A stretch of 64,000 nt of DNA from Celeribacter persicus (GCF_003050785.1 NZ_QAOH01000004.1:62001-126000); one strand, 5' to 3'. Numbered from the stretch's first letter, positions 27,133 through 36,358 are shown. Made by a program: numbers and translations. The notes: a model not told the origin generated them from the letters alone.

Positions 27133-27705
27133 TCATTTCACACAGATGATTTCGACGCGGCGGTTCTTCTGCATCCCCGCTGCGGTCGAGTTCGAAGCGA
27201 TCGGCTGACGCTCGCCATAGCCGCGCACATCGACGACATTGGCCCCGACCGAAGCCGCGATCTTGGCCACCGCATTGGCGCGGTTGTAACTCAGACGCAT
27301 GTTATATTCGTCAGAGGCCCGGCTGTCGGTATGGCCGACGATGATATAGGCGGTGGCGCGGGCCTGCCGGAAGAAATCGCTCAGGCGCTGACGTCCCGCT
27401 GCCGAGATCGCATATTTATCCGTGGCAAAGAGTTGATCGGAATTCATCACGGCACAGCTCTGAACCGGGTGGCAGGTCGGCTTGCCCTGACGATCACGTT
27501 TGAGGTCCATATAGCCCTCGACCCCGTCGTCCATCACCCAGTGTTCGCACCCGTCCGGGTCGATCCAGATCGTCGGCTTGTACACTTCGCCGTTCACCGT
27601 GCCCGGCACCATTTGCGCGTCGGCCGTTGCCGCCGCGAAAGCAAGAGCGACACCCGCGCACAGGCCCAGGCCCGTCCGCGCTGTCTTCAGAAATTCGATG
27701 GTCAC
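27133..27705 (-). CDS. OmpA-family protein with an N-terminal IWIDPDGCEHW domain
   Basis: 190 residues if begun at GTG 27705 (GGGGGA eight bases before), which gives a clean signal peptide ending ATADAQ; earlier starts lack this. Residues 40-80 carry the IWIDPDGCEHW...DDGVEGYMD domain shared with the next gene. Residues 90-190 are an OmpA-like peptidoglycan-binding domain: FATDKYAISAAGRQRLSDF, YIIVGHTDSRASDEYN, LSYNRANAVAKIAA, and VRGYGERQPIASN, with Asp and Arg of the diaminopimelate site. Two hairpins lie in the upstream region. Confidence 0.82.
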   Translation of the reverse strand: MTIEFLKTARTGLGLCAGVALAFAAATADAQMVPGTVNGEVYKPTIWIDPDGCEHWVMDDGVEGYMDLKRDRQGKPTCHPVQSCAVMNSDQLFATDKYAISAAGRQRLSDFFRQARATAYIIVGHTDSRASDEYNMRLSYNRANAVAKIAASVGANVVDVRGYGERQPIASNSTAAGMQKNRRVEIICVK

Positions 27706-27844
27706 GTTCGCCGTCCCCCAACTGTTTGCGTTTTCGGGCCGTTCCAAAACACGCGCCCCTGCAGCCGTGAGACTGCCGCGCCCTACTCACCATAATGATG
27801 GTTAAAGGATAGCAAACTTCGGGTCCAAGTGAAGAAAAATAACC

Positions 27845-27891
27845 AGATATTGTGTCGGATATCTTAACGAAATCTCATAGAAGATGAGATT
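27845..27891. promoter_or_regulatory. Two inverted repeats upstream of the OmpA-type gene
   Basis: AGATAT-N8-ATATCT at 27845-27864 and AATCTCAT-AGAAG-ATGAGATT at 27871-27891 (perfect arms). They lie 140-186 bp before the GTG start, within the AT-richer miaB/OmpA gap. They may be operators, or the second may act as a hairpin in the leader. Confidence 0.3.
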
Positions 27892-27960
27892 GTTGCCAGG
27901 ACACTCCCGCATACCGCGAAAACTTTGCCCGCGACGGTAGAAACCTGCGGCGACAAACGC

Positions 27961-29298
27961 TCAGCGCAGCAAAACACCGCCCAAGGAATTCGGGCCGCTT
28001 TCGGTGATTCTCACCCGCGCGATCTCGCCCACGTCAACGTCATCGGTGATGTGAACCGCATGAAGGTACTCGGATTTTCCGACCATCTGCCCCGGCATCC
28101 GCCCCTTGCGCTCGAACAGCACGGAGACCTCGCGCCCGACCATGGCATCCTGAAACGCGTGCTGTTGCGCGGTGATAAGTTCCTGCAAGCGATAAAGCCG
28201 CTCAGAGGCCACATCCGGCTCGATCATCTTTGTCTCTTTCTCGGCGGCGGGCGTGCCCGGACGCGGCGAGTATTTGAAGGAGAAGGCAGAGGCGTACTTC
28301 ACCTCACGCACAAGGCTCATCGTATCCTCGAAATCCTGATCCGTCTCACCGGGAAAGCCGACGATAAAATCGCCGGACATGGCAATATCGGGTCGTGCGG
28401 CGCGGATGCGTTCGATCAGACGCAGATACTCTTCCGCCGTATGCTTGCGATTCATCGCCTTGAGAATTTTGTCTGACCCCGATTGCACCGGAAGATGCAG
28501 ATAGGGCATGAGTTTCCCGCAATCGCCATGGGCGGCAATCAGGTCGTCTTCCATGTCGTTCGGATGCGAGGTGGTAAAGCGGATGCGCTCCAGCCCGTCC
28601 ACTTTCGCCAGTTCGCGGATGAGCTGCGCAAGCCCCCATGTTCCGCCTTTGGCGGCCCCGTGATAGGCGTTGACGTTCTGCCCCAGCAGCGTGATCTCCC
28701 GCACGCCACGCTCCACCAGATCGCGCGCTTCCGCGAGCACGCGCTCCACCGGGCGCGACACTTCGGCCCCGCGGGTATAGGGCACGACGCAGAAGGCACA
28801 GAATTTGTCACAGCCCTCCTGTACCGTCAGAAACGCCGCTGGCGCGCGTTTCGCCTTGGGGCGGGCTTTCAGTTTCTCAAACTTGTCCTCTTCCGGGAAA
28901 TCCGTGTCGAGCGCCTTTTGCCCATGGCCCGCTTTCGCCTCCAGCTCCGGCAGGCGGTGATACGACTGCGGCCCGACCACGAGATCGACCATCGGCTGAC
29001 GCCGCATGATCTCCTCGCCCTCGGCCTGCGCGACACAGCCCGCCACGCCGATCTTGAGATCGGGATTGGCAAGTTTCAGATCCTTGTAACGGCCAAGCTC
29101 CGAATAGACCTTCTCCGCCGCCTTCTCGCGAATATGGCAGGTGTTCAGAAGGATCATATCCGCCTCTTCGGGCGAGGACACTTCGGTATACCCCGATCCG
29201 CCCAGCGCCTCGGCCATGCGTTCGCTGTCATAGACGTTCATCTGACAGCCATAGGTCTTGATGTAGAGCTTCTTGGTGTTGCTCGGTGTCTCGGCCAT
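27961..29298 (-). CDS. miaB: tRNA-2-methylthio-N6-dimethylallyladenosine synthase
   Basis: 445 residues from [10 protein letters not shown] (a start six codons earlier is possible; neither has a strong ribosome site). A radical-SAM methylthiotransferase acting on i6A37 of tRNA. N-terminal UPF0004 domain with [19 protein letters not shown] and further Cys at NTCHIREKA and [10 protein letters not shown]; radical-SAM loop [17 protein letters not shown] (Cys-X3-Cys-X2-Cys) near residue 155; C-terminal TRAM domain from about 375 ([19 protein letters not shown]). It heads the usual miaB-phoH-ybeY-corC-lnt order, interrupted here by two secreted-protein genes. Confidence 0.95.
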   Translation of the reverse strand: MAETPSNTKKLYIKTYGCQMNVYDSERMAEALGGSGYTEVSSPEEADMILLNTCHIREKAAEKVYSELGRYKDLKLANPDLKIGVAGCVAQAEGEEIMRRQPMVDLVVGPQSYHRLPELEAKAGHGQKALDTDFPEEDKFEKLKARPKAKRAPAAFLTVQEGCDKFCAFCVVPYTRGAEVSRPVERVLAEARDLVERGVREITLLGQNVNAYHGAAKGGTWGLAQLIRELAKVDGLERIRFTTSHPNDMEDDLIAAHGDCGKLMPYLHLPVQSGSDKILKAMNRKHTAEEYLRLIERIRAARPDIAMSGDFIVGFPGETDQDFEDTMSLVREVKYASAFSFKYSPRPGTPAAEKETKMIEPDVASERLYRLQELITAQQHAFQDAMVGREVSVLFERKGRMPGQMVGKSEYLHAVHITDDVDVGEIARVRITESGPNSLGGVLLR

Positions 29299-29499
29299 GA
29301 GGAAGGGTCCACGCATGCTGGGAATTGAGGCGGTGTCCTATCGCAAGAGCGCCAAGAGGGCAAGCGTCTCGCACGCAGGCCGCCTGAAGGGAGCTTGTGA
29401 AAGAGCCGTGCCTCTTTACCTTGCAATCCCCTGCCCTTCATGCATTTTTTAGCCAAAGCGGGACCAATTACAGAAACAGTGCTCCAGGTAGGAATTTTC

Positions 29500-30363
29500 A
29501 TGCGGTACGATAGCCTCGACACGTTTCTCACGGATGGCAAGGACGCCCTTCTGAAAGGGCCGATCGCGATGGTGTTTGCCGAGGACCTTGCTGAGGTGGA
29601 CACAACGCTGCGCCATCACCTGTCACTGGGGTTCAAACAGGTTCTTTTGTTCGCCCCCGACGAGGTGAAACTGCCCGAGGGGCTTGAGACGAAGATCCAC
29701 CGCATCCGCTACGCCACACGTGCACCCGAGATGCTGACCAAAGCGGTAAACCGGATCATCGCGGCCGCGCCCGGCATCTGGATGTACTACTGCTACAACG
29801 CCGAATACCTGTTCTTCCCCTTCTGCGAGACGCGTACCATCACCGATATGCTGACGTTTCACACCGAGGAACGGCGTGACGCGATGCTCTGTTATGTCGT
29901 GGACCTCTATGCGGACGATCTGGGCGCGCATCCGAACGCTGTCTCACTCGAAGACGCGCATCTCGACCGCTCCGGCTATTACGCCCTCGGGCGTCCCGAT
30001 GCAGAAGGCCATCCAAAAGAGCGGCAGCTCGACTTTTTCGGCGGACTCAGGTGGCGGTTCGAGGAACATATGCCGCCGCATCGCCGCCGTATCGACCGGA
30101 TCGCGATTTTCAAGGCGAAAAAGGGGCTGAAACTCAGCGAAGAACACCTGTTCAATGACGAGGAATACAACACCTACGCCTGCCCTTGGCACCACAACCT
30201 GACCGCCGCCATCGTGTCCTTCCGCACCGCCAAGGCGCTCAAGACCAATGCGGGTTCGACCTATGACATCCAGACCTTCCGCTGGCACAACTCGGTCGAA
30301 TTCGAATGGCACAGCCAGCAATTGCTCGATCTGGGGCTGATGGAACCGGGACAGTGGTTTTAG
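29500..30363 (+). CDS. Hypothetical protein, possible family 2-type glycosyltransferase
   Basis: 287 residues from MRYDSLDTFL; AGGTAGGA lies seven bases before the ATG. The first 70 residues look like the start of a GT-A fold (IAMVFAEDLAEVDTTLRHHLSLGFKQVLLFAPDE), resembling the Glyco_tranf_2_4 pattern in which a helix of residues precedes HxxLGhxx. Later blocks are GIWMYYCYNAEYLFFPF, VDLYADDLG and YACPWHHNLTAAIVSF; a YNAEYLF block might stand where a metal-binding DxD is expected but is not a clear DxD. Soluble, no signal peptide. I do not recognise a specific function. Divergent from miaB. Confidence 0.55.
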   Translation: MRYDSLDTFLTDGKDALLKGPIAMVFAEDLAEVDTTLRHHLSLGFKQVLLFAPDEVKLPEGLETKIHRIRYATRAPEMLTKAVNRIIAAAPGIWMYYCYNAEYLFFPFCETRTITDMLTFHTEERRDAMLCYVVDLYADDLGAHPNAVSLEDAHLDRSGYYALGRPDAEGHPKERQLDFFGGLRWRFEEHMPPHRRRIDRIAIFKAKKGLKLSEEHLFNDEEYNTYACPWHHNLTAAIVSFRTAKALKTNAGSTYDIQTFRWHNSVEFEWHSQQLLDLGLMEPGQWF

Positions 30364-30524
30364 GCGATTTTTCTCCGAAAACGCGTTCCGGCGCCCTTTC
30401 CCGGAATATCTGCCCCCTTCGGGTTGCAAATGCCTGATCAGCCCTTATCCTCCCGCGCAATCGCAACGGGCACCTGCGCAAGGGACGCGGCCCCGAAATT
30501 CACCCCGAAAAGTTAGGATATCCC

Positions 30525-30953
30525 ATGACCGAAGTTAAATCGGGCGACAAGGTACGCATTCACTACACCGGCACGCTGGCGGACGGCACCGTTTTCGACA
30601 GCTCCGAGGGCCGCGATCCTCTGGAATTCACCGTTGGCTCCGGCCAGATCATTCCGGGCATGGACAAGCACCTGCCGGGCATGACCGTGGGCGAGAAGAA
30701 AACCATCGTCGCCGTGGCCGACGAGGCCTATGGCCAGCGTCACCCCGACGCCCAGCAAGCCGTGCCGCGCGCGCAAATCCCGGCGGAGATTCCGCTTGAG
30801 GTCGGTCTTCAGCTTCAGATGCAGTCCCCGACCGGGCAGGTGATCCCCGTCACCGTCGTGGAAATCACCGAGGCGGAAGTCACTCTCGACGCCAACCACC
30901 GTCTGGCGGGCGAGGACCTGACCTTTGCCATCGAACTGGTGGAAATCGTCTGA
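30525..30953 (+). CDS. FKBP-type peptidyl-prolyl isomerase (SlyD-like)
   Basis: 142 residues. The FKBP core starts at once: GDKVRIHYTGTLADGTVFDSSEGRDPLEFTVGSGQIIPGMDKHLPGM (residues 6-52), followed by the IF chaperone insert (DEAYGQRHPDAQQAVPRAQIP) and the closing strand LAGEDLTFAIELVEIV. The order core-insert-core is that of SlyD/FkpB; the metal-binding His tail of E. coli SlyD is missing. Cytoplasmic, no signal peptide. AGGATATCCC precedes the ATG, and an intrinsic terminator follows. Confidence 0.92.
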   Translation: MTEVKSGDKVRIHYTGTLADGTVFDSSEGRDPLEFTVGSGQIIPGMDKHLPGMTVGEKKTIVAVADEAYGQRHPDAQQAVPRAQIPAEIPLEVGLQLQMQSPTGQVIPVTVVEITEAEVTLDANHRLAGEDLTFAIELVEIV

Positions 30954-30980
30954 TCCGGGATTTTCTCGACAAAGGAAACA

Positions 30981-31012
30981 GGGCGGCGCGCAATGAGCGG
31001 GCCGCCTTTTTC
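30981..31012 (+). terminator. Intrinsic terminator of the FKBP gene
   Basis: GGCGGC (30982-30987) pairs with GCCGCC (31001-31006), followed by TTTTT, 28 bases after the stop. Confidence 0.8.
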
Positions 31013-31023
31013 ATTGATCAGAC

Positions 31024-31533
31024 ATGCGTTTGGCGTCAAATGACGGCATGATATCCGAGTTTTCGCCAGATTGTTCGAATTGTGCCGCTCTCTGCTGTCT
31101 GGCGCTGGCGTTCGATGCGGGCGAAATGTTCGGCCATGACAAGGCGGCGGGCGTCCCCTGTCACCAACTCAACGGGTTTTCCTGTTCCATACACGCACAG
31201 CTTGCCAGCAGGGGCTATGGTGGCTGTGTCGCCTTCGACTGCCTTGGAGCGGGACAGCGGGTGACCGCGCTGTTCGAAAAGACCTGGCGGGAACAGCCGA
31301 AGCTCACCGGGCCGATGATGGAGGCATTTCGCCAGATGCGCGAGGTGCAGAACTTGCGTCAGATGCTCGCAACCGCCTCCGCCCTGCCCTTGCCGGAAAC
31401 GGCGGAGGCAGAGCGGCAGAATTGGCAAAGCCATCTGTCGGAAGTGGCGGAAAACTTGACCCGGCTGGCATCCTTTGATCCCAAGCCCGTGCGGAACTGG
31501 CTCAGAGGCCTCGCCACCCATATTTCCCGCTGA
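31024..31533 (+). CDS. Cys-rich protein (C-X2-C...CC domain), function unknown
   Basis: 169 residues from ATG 31024, or 161 from ATG 31048; neither has a good ribosome site. The N-terminal 70 residues carry DCSNCAALCCLALAFDAGEMFG, PCHQL, CSIHAQLASRGYGGCVAFDCLGAGQ. This Cys/His pattern also forms the front of some pentapeptide-repeat proteins; here it stands alone without pentapeptide repeats, and the rest is helical. Eight or nine Cys suggest a bound metal cluster or zinc (inference). It comes just after an FKBP terminator and converges on the flavoreductase gene. Confidence 0.65.
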   Translation: MRLASNDGMISEFSPDCSNCAALCCLALAFDAGEMFGHDKAAGVPCHQLNGFSCSIHAQLASRGYGGCVAFDCLGAGQRVTALFEKTWREQPKLTGPMMEAFRQMREVQNLRQMLATASALPLPETAEAERQNWQSHLSEVAENLTRLASFDPKPVRNWLRGLATHISR

Positions 31534-31542
31534 CAGCGCAGT

Positions 31543-32214
31543 TCAGTCGAATTGCTCGATCACAATACGGTCTTCTGGGACGTCCATGTCCTTGAGATGA
31601 CCCACAATATCCTCGATCATTTTATCGGGCCCACAGACATAGACCGGACCAGCGGCCGGATCGAGGTAGTCGTCAAGAAAGGCACGGTCGATCTTGCGGG
31701 TTTCGACATCGGCGTTTTCCTGATCGGTCACGGTGAAGACCGTGCGCAATCCCGGCATCGCCTCAAGCTCTTTGCGACAAATGATGTCCTTTTCGGTCTT
31801 GTTGGAAAAGATCAGGGTCGAGCCCCCCAACGTGCCGTTGCGTTCAAGTCGCTCGTTCAGAATCGCCAGAAACGGCGTGATGCCCGCACCACCGGCGATA
31901 AACGTCCCTGACCCCTGATCATGGATCGCGCCCCAAGGATCGGAGATTTCGACCATCTCGCCCTTGCGCAGGGTCGGGATTTCCTTGGTCACGCCGTCAT
32001 GTTCGGGATAGCTCTTGATCACGAATTCCAGCGTGTTCCGTCCCGAACTCACAGGAGTAAAGGGACGGGATTTGTCGCGGAACCCTTCGCGCAGAAGCGT
32101 CATGTCCACGGCCTGACCGGGAGTGATGTCGAGGTCTTCCGGACAGGAAAAGGTCAGGTGGCGGGTGTCATGGGTGACGGGTTCGTTTTTCTCAAGCGTC
32201 AGCAGGGTACTCAT
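31543..32214 (-). CDS. Ferredoxin-NADP reductase-like flavoprotein
   Basis: 223 residues from MSTLLTLEKNEPV; AAAGGAGA is seven bases before this ATG and too close to the earlier one. An FNR-type FAD/NAD(P)H module without an iron-sulphur domain: FAD-binding SRPFTPVSS (near 48-56), the NAD(P) loop GGAGITPFLAILNERL near 110, and VCGPDKMIEDIV near 190. Likely transfers electrons between NAD(P)H and a ferredoxin or flavohaem partner not encoded nearby. It converges with the Cys-rich gene and lies about 70 bp after tag. Confidence 0.85.
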   Translation of the reverse strand: MSTLLTLEKNEPVTHDTRHLTFSCPEDLDITPGQAVDMTLLREGFRDKSRPFTPVSSGRNTLEFVIKSYPEHDGVTKEIPTLRKGEMVEISDPWGAIHDQGSGTFIAGGAGITPFLAILNERLERNGTLGGSTLIFSNKTEKDIICRKELEAMPGLRTVFTVTDQENADVETRKIDRAFLDDYLDPAAGPVYVCGPDKMIEDIVGHLKDMDVPEDRIVIEQFD

Positions 32215-32285
32215 GTGCATTCTCCTTTCGTTCATAAGAAGAACGCAGTGCCCCGGTTCCCTGTTCCGCATCGGACAGGCTCCGA

Positions 32286-32891
32286 TCAACGCGGCGGCAC
32301 GAAACCGGCTCTGAGTGTCACGGCCTTGGCATGATGCGCGCATCCCGGATGGTGGTCGTTGACCATGCCCATAGCTTGCATAAAGGCATAACAGGTGGTC
32401 GGCCCGACGAATTTCCAACCCTTTTTCTTGAGCACCTTCGAGAGCCGCTGCGAGGTGGGCGTTTGCGCCACGATCTCCCCGCCGCTCTCGTCCGTCTCCG
32501 GCTCGAAGGACCAGAAAAACGCCGCCAGAGAGCCGTGCTCCCGCTCCATCTCGATGGCGCGGGCAGCGTTGTGGATCACCGCTTCGATCTTGCCCCGGTG
32601 GCGCACGATACCCTTGTCCTGCACCAGGCGCTCGACATCGTCAGGGCCGAATTCGGCCATTTGGTGATAATCGAAGCCGCCGAAAGCCGCCCGGAAATTC
32701 TCGCGCTTTTGCAGAATCGTCCACCACGACAGGCCGGACTGAAACCCTTCGAGACAGATTTTCTCGAAAAGGCGGCGATCGTCATCCACCGGATAGCCCC
32801 ATTCCTCGTCGTGATAGCGGATATATTCGGGATCGGAAGCACACCAATGACACCGGCTTACCCCATCCTGCGCAACAAACAAACGTTCCAT
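32286..32891 (-). CDS. tag: DNA-3-methyladenine glycosylase I
   Basis: 201 residues from MERLFVAQDG, preceded by GGGAGA. Removes 3-methyladenine from alkylated DNA. Tag signature: SRCHWCASDPEYIRYHDEEWGYP (zinc Cys and the His-Asp-Glu-Glu-Trp-Gly core) near residues 13-35, LEGFQSGLSWWTILQKRENFR near 46, and a C-terminal zinc half VNDHHPGCAHH near 180. It lies after irr on the same strand, behind a terminator, so it probably has its own promoter. Confidence 0.95.
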   Translation of the reverse strand: MERLFVAQDGVSRCHWCASDPEYIRYHDEEWGYPVDDDRRLFEKICLEGFQSGLSWWTILQKRENFRAAFGGFDYHQMAEFGPDDVERLVQDKGIVRHRGKIEAVIHNAARAIEMEREHGSLAAFFWSFEPETDESGGEIVAQTPTSQRLSKVLKKKGWKFVGPTTCYAFMQAMGMVNDHHPGCAHHAKAVTLRAGFVPPR

Positions 32892-32904
32892 GACCGTCTC
32901 CCTC

Positions 32905-32937
32905 ATAACAAAAGCCCCGCCAGAGGGCAGGGCTTCG
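32905..32937 (-). terminator. Intrinsic terminator of irr
   Basis: Read leftwards: GAAGCCCTGCC-CTCT-GGCGGGGCTTTTGTT, 24 bases after the irr stop. Confidence 0.8.
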
Positions 32938-32960
32938 TCACAACTGTCAAGCAGATCGGT

Positions 32961-33395
32961 TCAGTGACGCGCTTTCGGACGCAGCCGGATCACCACATCG
33001 ACGGAGGCGATTTCCATCCCCTCGGGCGGCGCAGGCAGACGCTCGATCTTCAACTCTTCCGACGGTGCATCGGTCAGCTCGCCTTTGTCTTCCCAAAAGA
33101 AATGCGGGTGCTCGTCCATGTTGGTGTCGAAATAGCTGCGGGAACCGTCGACCGTGACTTCCTGCATCAACCCGGCCTGACAAAAGGCGCGCAATGTGTT
33201 GTAGACAGTCGCAAGCGACACCTTTTCGCCCGCATCGCGCGCGGCATCGAACAGGCTCTCGGCGGTGACATGCCGGTCATGGCCATCGCCTACCAGAAGC
33301 GTCGCCAGCGCGATCCTTTGACGCGTCGGTCGCACACCCGCGGTCGCAAGCCAAGCTTCTCCGCGACGGGTTTCGATGTTCTCGATCTGGGTCAT
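32961..33395 (-). CDS. irr: Fur-family iron response regulator Irr
   Basis: 144 residues from MTQIENIETRRGEAW. A Fur-type winged helix (PTRQRIALATLLVGDGHDRHVTAESLFDAARDAGEKVSLATVYNTL) with a dimerisation half that begins FDTNMDEHPHFFWEDKGELTD. It fits Irr of alphaproteobacteria, which is haem-responsive and represses or activates iron genes, better than Fur: it lacks the Cys-X2-Cys zinc sites of Fur, has the DEHPHFF block, and is divergent from fabA-fabB-fabI, a common Irr neighbourhood. It has its own terminator and sits beside a palindrome that may be its own operator. Confidence 0.85.
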   Translation of the reverse strand: MTQIENIETRRGEAWLATAGVRPTRQRIALATLLVGDGHDRHVTAESLFDAARDAGEKVSLATVYNTLRAFCQAGLMQEVTVDGSRSYFDTNMDEHPHFFWEDKGELTDAPSEELKIERLPAPPEGMEIASVDVVIRLRPKARH

Positions 33396-33404
33396 GGGCG
33401 TCCA

Positions 33405-33416
33405 ATTCCTAGGAAT
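33405..33416. promoter_or_regulatory. 12-bp palindrome ATTCCTAGGAAT in the irr/fabA promoter region
   Basis: Perfect palindrome 10 bp before the irr start. A second, imperfect one (TTTCAATTGGAAA) lies near 33449. The 200-bp gap must hold promoters for both directions. Autoregulation by Irr is possible, but the motif does not match the known ICE box well. Confidence 0.35.
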
Positions 33417-33601
33417 ACCGGAGAAATATACAGGATATGTCATCCAAATTTCAATTGGAAATCCTCTAATTCTCATTTCACATTCCTATCATCGTGTCAA
33501 AAACGCCGCTTTCTCCCGGCCCTGTTACGCTTGCGTGCGCGGGGGGCGGGGTGATAGAGGAGATGCGACTTTGAAAGATGATGAGGAAGGCAAGGGCGTT
33601 C

Positions 33602-34111
33602 ATGGCCGATTACCCCACGAGTTTCACCAAGGAAGACCTGCTCAAATGTGCGGCGGGCGAACTCTTTGGACCGGGCAATGCACAGCTCCCGGCCCCGCCG
33701 ATGCTGATGATGGACCGGATCACCGAAATCTCCGGTGATGGCGGGCTGCATGGCAAAGGGCATGTGGTGGCGGAATTCGACATCACCCCCGATCTGTGGT
33801 TCTTCGAATGCCACTTCCCCGGCAACCCGATCATGCCCGGCTGCCTCGGTCTCGATGGGTTGTGGCAGCTCACCGGCTTCAACCTCGGCTGGCGCGGCTG
33901 GCAGGGGCGCGGCTATGCGCTCGGCGTCGGCGAGGTAAAGCTCACCGGCATGGTGCGCCCGGACCGCAAAATGCTGACCTACAAGGTCGATTTCAAGAAA
34001 GCCGTGCAGAGCCGCCGCCTCACCATGGGCGTGGCCGACGGGATCGTCGAAGCCGACGGCGAAGTGATCTATCAGGTCACCGATATGAAAGTCGCGCTGA
34101 GCGAGAGCTAA
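33602..34111 (+). CDS. fabA: 3-hydroxydecanoyl-ACP dehydratase/isomerase
   Basis: 169 residues from [14 protein letters not shown], the standard FabA N-terminus; an in-frame ATG 24 bases earlier has no family support. Dehydrates and isomerises 3-hydroxydecanoyl-ACP, the branch to unsaturated fatty acids. The hot-dog active site is [24 protein letters not shown] (about 62-85) with His and Asp. First gene of fabA-fabB-fabI, divergent from irr, so unsaturated fatty acid synthesis may be tied to iron status. Confidence 0.96.
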   Translation: MADYPTSFTKEDLLKCAAGELFGPGNAQLPAPPMLMMDRITEISGDGGLHGKGHVVAEFDITPDLWFFECHFPGNPIMPGCLGLDGLWQLTGFNLGWRGWQGRGYALGVGEVKLTGMVRPDRKMLTYKVDFKKAVQSRRLTMGVADGIVEADGEVIYQVTDMKVALSES

Positions 34112-34168
34112 TCGGCCGAAAACTGATCTTTCGGACAGATCGAAAATAGTTAAGAGAAGGAACAGGCC

Positions 34169-35398
34169 ATGCGTCGCGTCGTCGTCACCGGACTGGGGAT
34201 CGTCTCCTCCATCGGGAACACTGCCGAAGAGGTGCTTGCCTCGCTCAAAACCGGCAAATCCGGCATCAGTGCTAATGAGGACATGAAGGAATACGGCTTT
34301 CGCTCGCAGGTGGCCGGCTCCATCGACATCGACATCAAGGAACATGTCGACAAGCGCGCCCTGCGGTTCATGGGACCGGGGGCAGCCTATGCCTATATCG
34401 CCATGAAACAGGCGATTGCCGATTCCGGTCTCGAACAAGACGAGGTTGTGAACCCGCGCACCGGTCTTATCGCGGGCTCCGGGGGTCCTTCCACCTCCGC
34501 CATGCTGACCGCGCATCAGTCGGTTCTCAACACCAAATCCACCAAGCGGGTCGGGCCATTCGCGGTGCCGAAATGCATGGGCTCCACCATCTCGGCAAAC
34601 CTCGCGACCGCCTATCAGATCAAAGGGATCAACTATTCGATCACCTCGGCTTGTTCGACCTCGCTCCATTGTATCGGCAATGCAGCTGAGCAGATCATGA
34701 TGGGCAAGCAGGACGTGATGTTTGCGGGTGGCGGCGAGGAGCTGGACTGGACCCTGTCCTGCCTGTTCGACGCCATGGGCGCGATGTCGTCCAAATATAA
34801 CGATACCCCCGAGAAAGCATCGCGCGCCTTTGACGCCAACCGTGACGGTTTCGTCATCTCCGGCGGCGGGGCCATCCTCGTGCTCGAAGAGCTGGAACAC
34901 GCCAAGGCGCGCGGCGCAAAGATTTATGCCGAGGTGACCGGTTTTGCCGCCACTTCCGACGGGGCCGACATGGTTGCCCCTTCCGGCGAAGGCGGGGAAC
35001 GCGCGATGCGTCTGGCGCTCTCAACCCTGTCCGAAGACCGCAAGGTCGGCTATATCAACGCGCATGGCACCTCGACGCCCGTCGGCGATGTCGGCGAGGT
35101 CGAAGCCGTGCGGCGCGTGTTTGGCGAAGGCTATACGCCACTGATTTCTTCGACGAAATCCATGACCGGCCACTCCCAAGGCGCAACCGGTGCGCAAGAG
35201 GCGGTCTATTGCCTGCTGGCGCTGGAACACGACTTCATCATCCCCTCGATCAACGTCGAAACCCTCGACCCGGCGATCCGCGACAGTGAAATCGCCACGA
35301 AACTGATCGAGAACGCGGGGCTCGATACGGTGATGACCAACTCGTTTGGCTTCGGCGGCACCAACGGTTCGATGCTGCTTTCCAAATATCTCGGATAA
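34169..35398 (+). CDS. fabB: 3-oxoacyl-ACP synthase I
   Basis: 409 residues. Elongates unsaturated acyl-ACPs made by FabA. Thiolase-fold condensing enzyme with the catalytic Cys in [13 protein letters not shown] (near 163), His in [11 protein letters not shown] (near 298), and His in [18 protein letters not shown] (near 333). AAGGAACAGG precedes the ATG. Lies 57 bp after fabA and 20 bp before fabI. Confidence 0.97.
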   Translation: MRRVVVTGLGIVSSIGNTAEEVLASLKTGKSGISANEDMKEYGFRSQVAGSIDIDIKEHVDKRALRFMGPGAAYAYIAMKQAIADSGLEQDEVVNPRTGLIAGSGGPSTSAMLTAHQSVLNTKSTKRVGPFAVPKCMGSTISANLATAYQIKGINYSITSACSTSLHCIGNAAEQIMMGKQDVMFAGGGEELDWTLSCLFDAMGAMSSKYNDTPEKASRAFDANRDGFVISGGGAILVLEELEHAKARGAKIYAEVTGFAATSDGADMVAPSGEGGERAMRLALSTLSEDRKVGYINAHGTSTPVGDVGEVEAVRRVFGEGYTPLISSTKSMTGHSQGATGAQEAVYCLLALEHDFIIPSINVETLDPAIRDSEIATKLIENAGLDTVMTNSFGFGGTNGSMLLSKYLG

Positions 35399-35418
35399 CA
35401 GGACAGGGTACGGAACCT

Positions 35419-36207
35419 ATGGCTGATCTTCTCAAAGGCAAACGCGGGCTCGTGATGGGCGTCGCCAATGAGCGCTCCATCGCATGGGGTATCGCGAAAG
35501 CCTGTGCCGACGAGGGCGCCGAACTGGCCTTCACCTATCAGGGCGAGGCCTTCGGCAAACGTCTGCAACCGCTGGCGGAAAGTGTCGGCTCCGACACGAT
35601 GGTCGACGTGGACGTGACCAACCCCGAGCAGATGGACGCGGCCTTCGCAAGCCTCAAGGACAAATGGGGCAGCCTCGATTTCGTGGTCCACGCCATTGCC
35701 TATTCGGACAAATCCGAACTGACCGGGCGCTTTCGCGACACCACGGTGGAGAATTTCAAGAACTCCATGCATATCTCGTGTTTCAGCTTCATCGACGTCG
35801 GCCGCCGCGCCGCCGAACTGATGCCGAACGGAGGCTCGCTGATCACCCTGACCTTCCAAGGCTCGCAGACAGTGATCCCGAATTACAACGTCATGGGGGT
35901 GGCGAAAGCCGCGCTTGAGACCTCGGTCAAATATCTCGCCAACGACCTCGGGCCCCAGAAAATCCGTGTCAACGCGATCTCTCCCGGCCCGATGAAAACG
36001 CTCGCGGGCTCCGCCATCGGTGGCGCACGCCGGACGTTCAAACATGCGGAAAACAACGCCCCTCTGCGCGAGAACGCCACGCTGGACGCGATCGGCGGCA
36101 CGGCAGTCTATCTCAATTCCGATGGTGGCGCTTACACCACGGGCGAGATCATCCACGTCGATGGCGGCTATCATATCATCGGCATGCCGCAGTTAGAAAA
36201 TCTCTGA
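35419..36207 (+). CDS. fabI: Enoyl-ACP reductase (NADH)
   Basis: 262 residues. Final reduction step of each fatty acid elongation cycle. A short-chain dehydrogenase fold of the FabI type: GVANERSIAWGIAKACADEGAELAFTYQGE (residues 15-45), YSDKSELTGRF, the Tyr-X6-Lys active site in NYNVMGVAKAALETS (near 156), and SPGPMKTLAGSAIGG. The terminator and a dispersed motif copy lie just after it. Third gene of the fabA-fabB-fabI operon; triclosan-type target family. Confidence 0.95.
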   Translation: MADLLKGKRGLVMGVANERSIAWGIAKACADEGAELAFTYQGEAFGKRLQPLAESVGSDTMVDVDVTNPEQMDAAFASLKDKWGSLDFVVHAIAYSDKSELTGRFRDTTVENFKNSMHISCFSFIDVGRRAAELMPNGGSLITLTFQGSQTVIPNYNVMGVAKAALETSVKYLANDLGPQKIRVNAISPGPMKTLAGSAIGGARRTFKHAENNAPLRENATLDAIGGTAVYLNSDGGAYTTGEIIHVDGGYHIIGMPQLENL

Positions 36208-36238
36208 TACCTCGGACATTCGGGACCTCAGATCAGAC

Positions 36239-36264
36239 AAACCCCGCTCCGGCGGGGTTTTCTT
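36239..36264 (+). terminator. Intrinsic terminator of fabA-fabB-fabI
   Basis: AAACCCCGC-TCCG-GCGGGGTTTT followed by CTTTT, 32 bases after the fabI stop. Confidence 0.85.
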
Positions 36265-36265
36265 T

Positions 36266-36286
36266 TGAGTATTTGTGGCAGCAAAG
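36266..36286 (+). repeat. Dispersed 3'-end motif, copy 3 (after fabI)
   Basis: TGAGTATTTGTGGCAGCAAAG directly after the fabI terminator, in the same orientation relative to the upstream gene as the other copies. Confidence 0.55.
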
Positions 36287-36358
36287 CAAACGTCATGACG
36301 CCACGTCCCGCGTGCGCAATAGCAAAGCTGATGTAGCCTCACCCTCAGGGAGAGAGCC

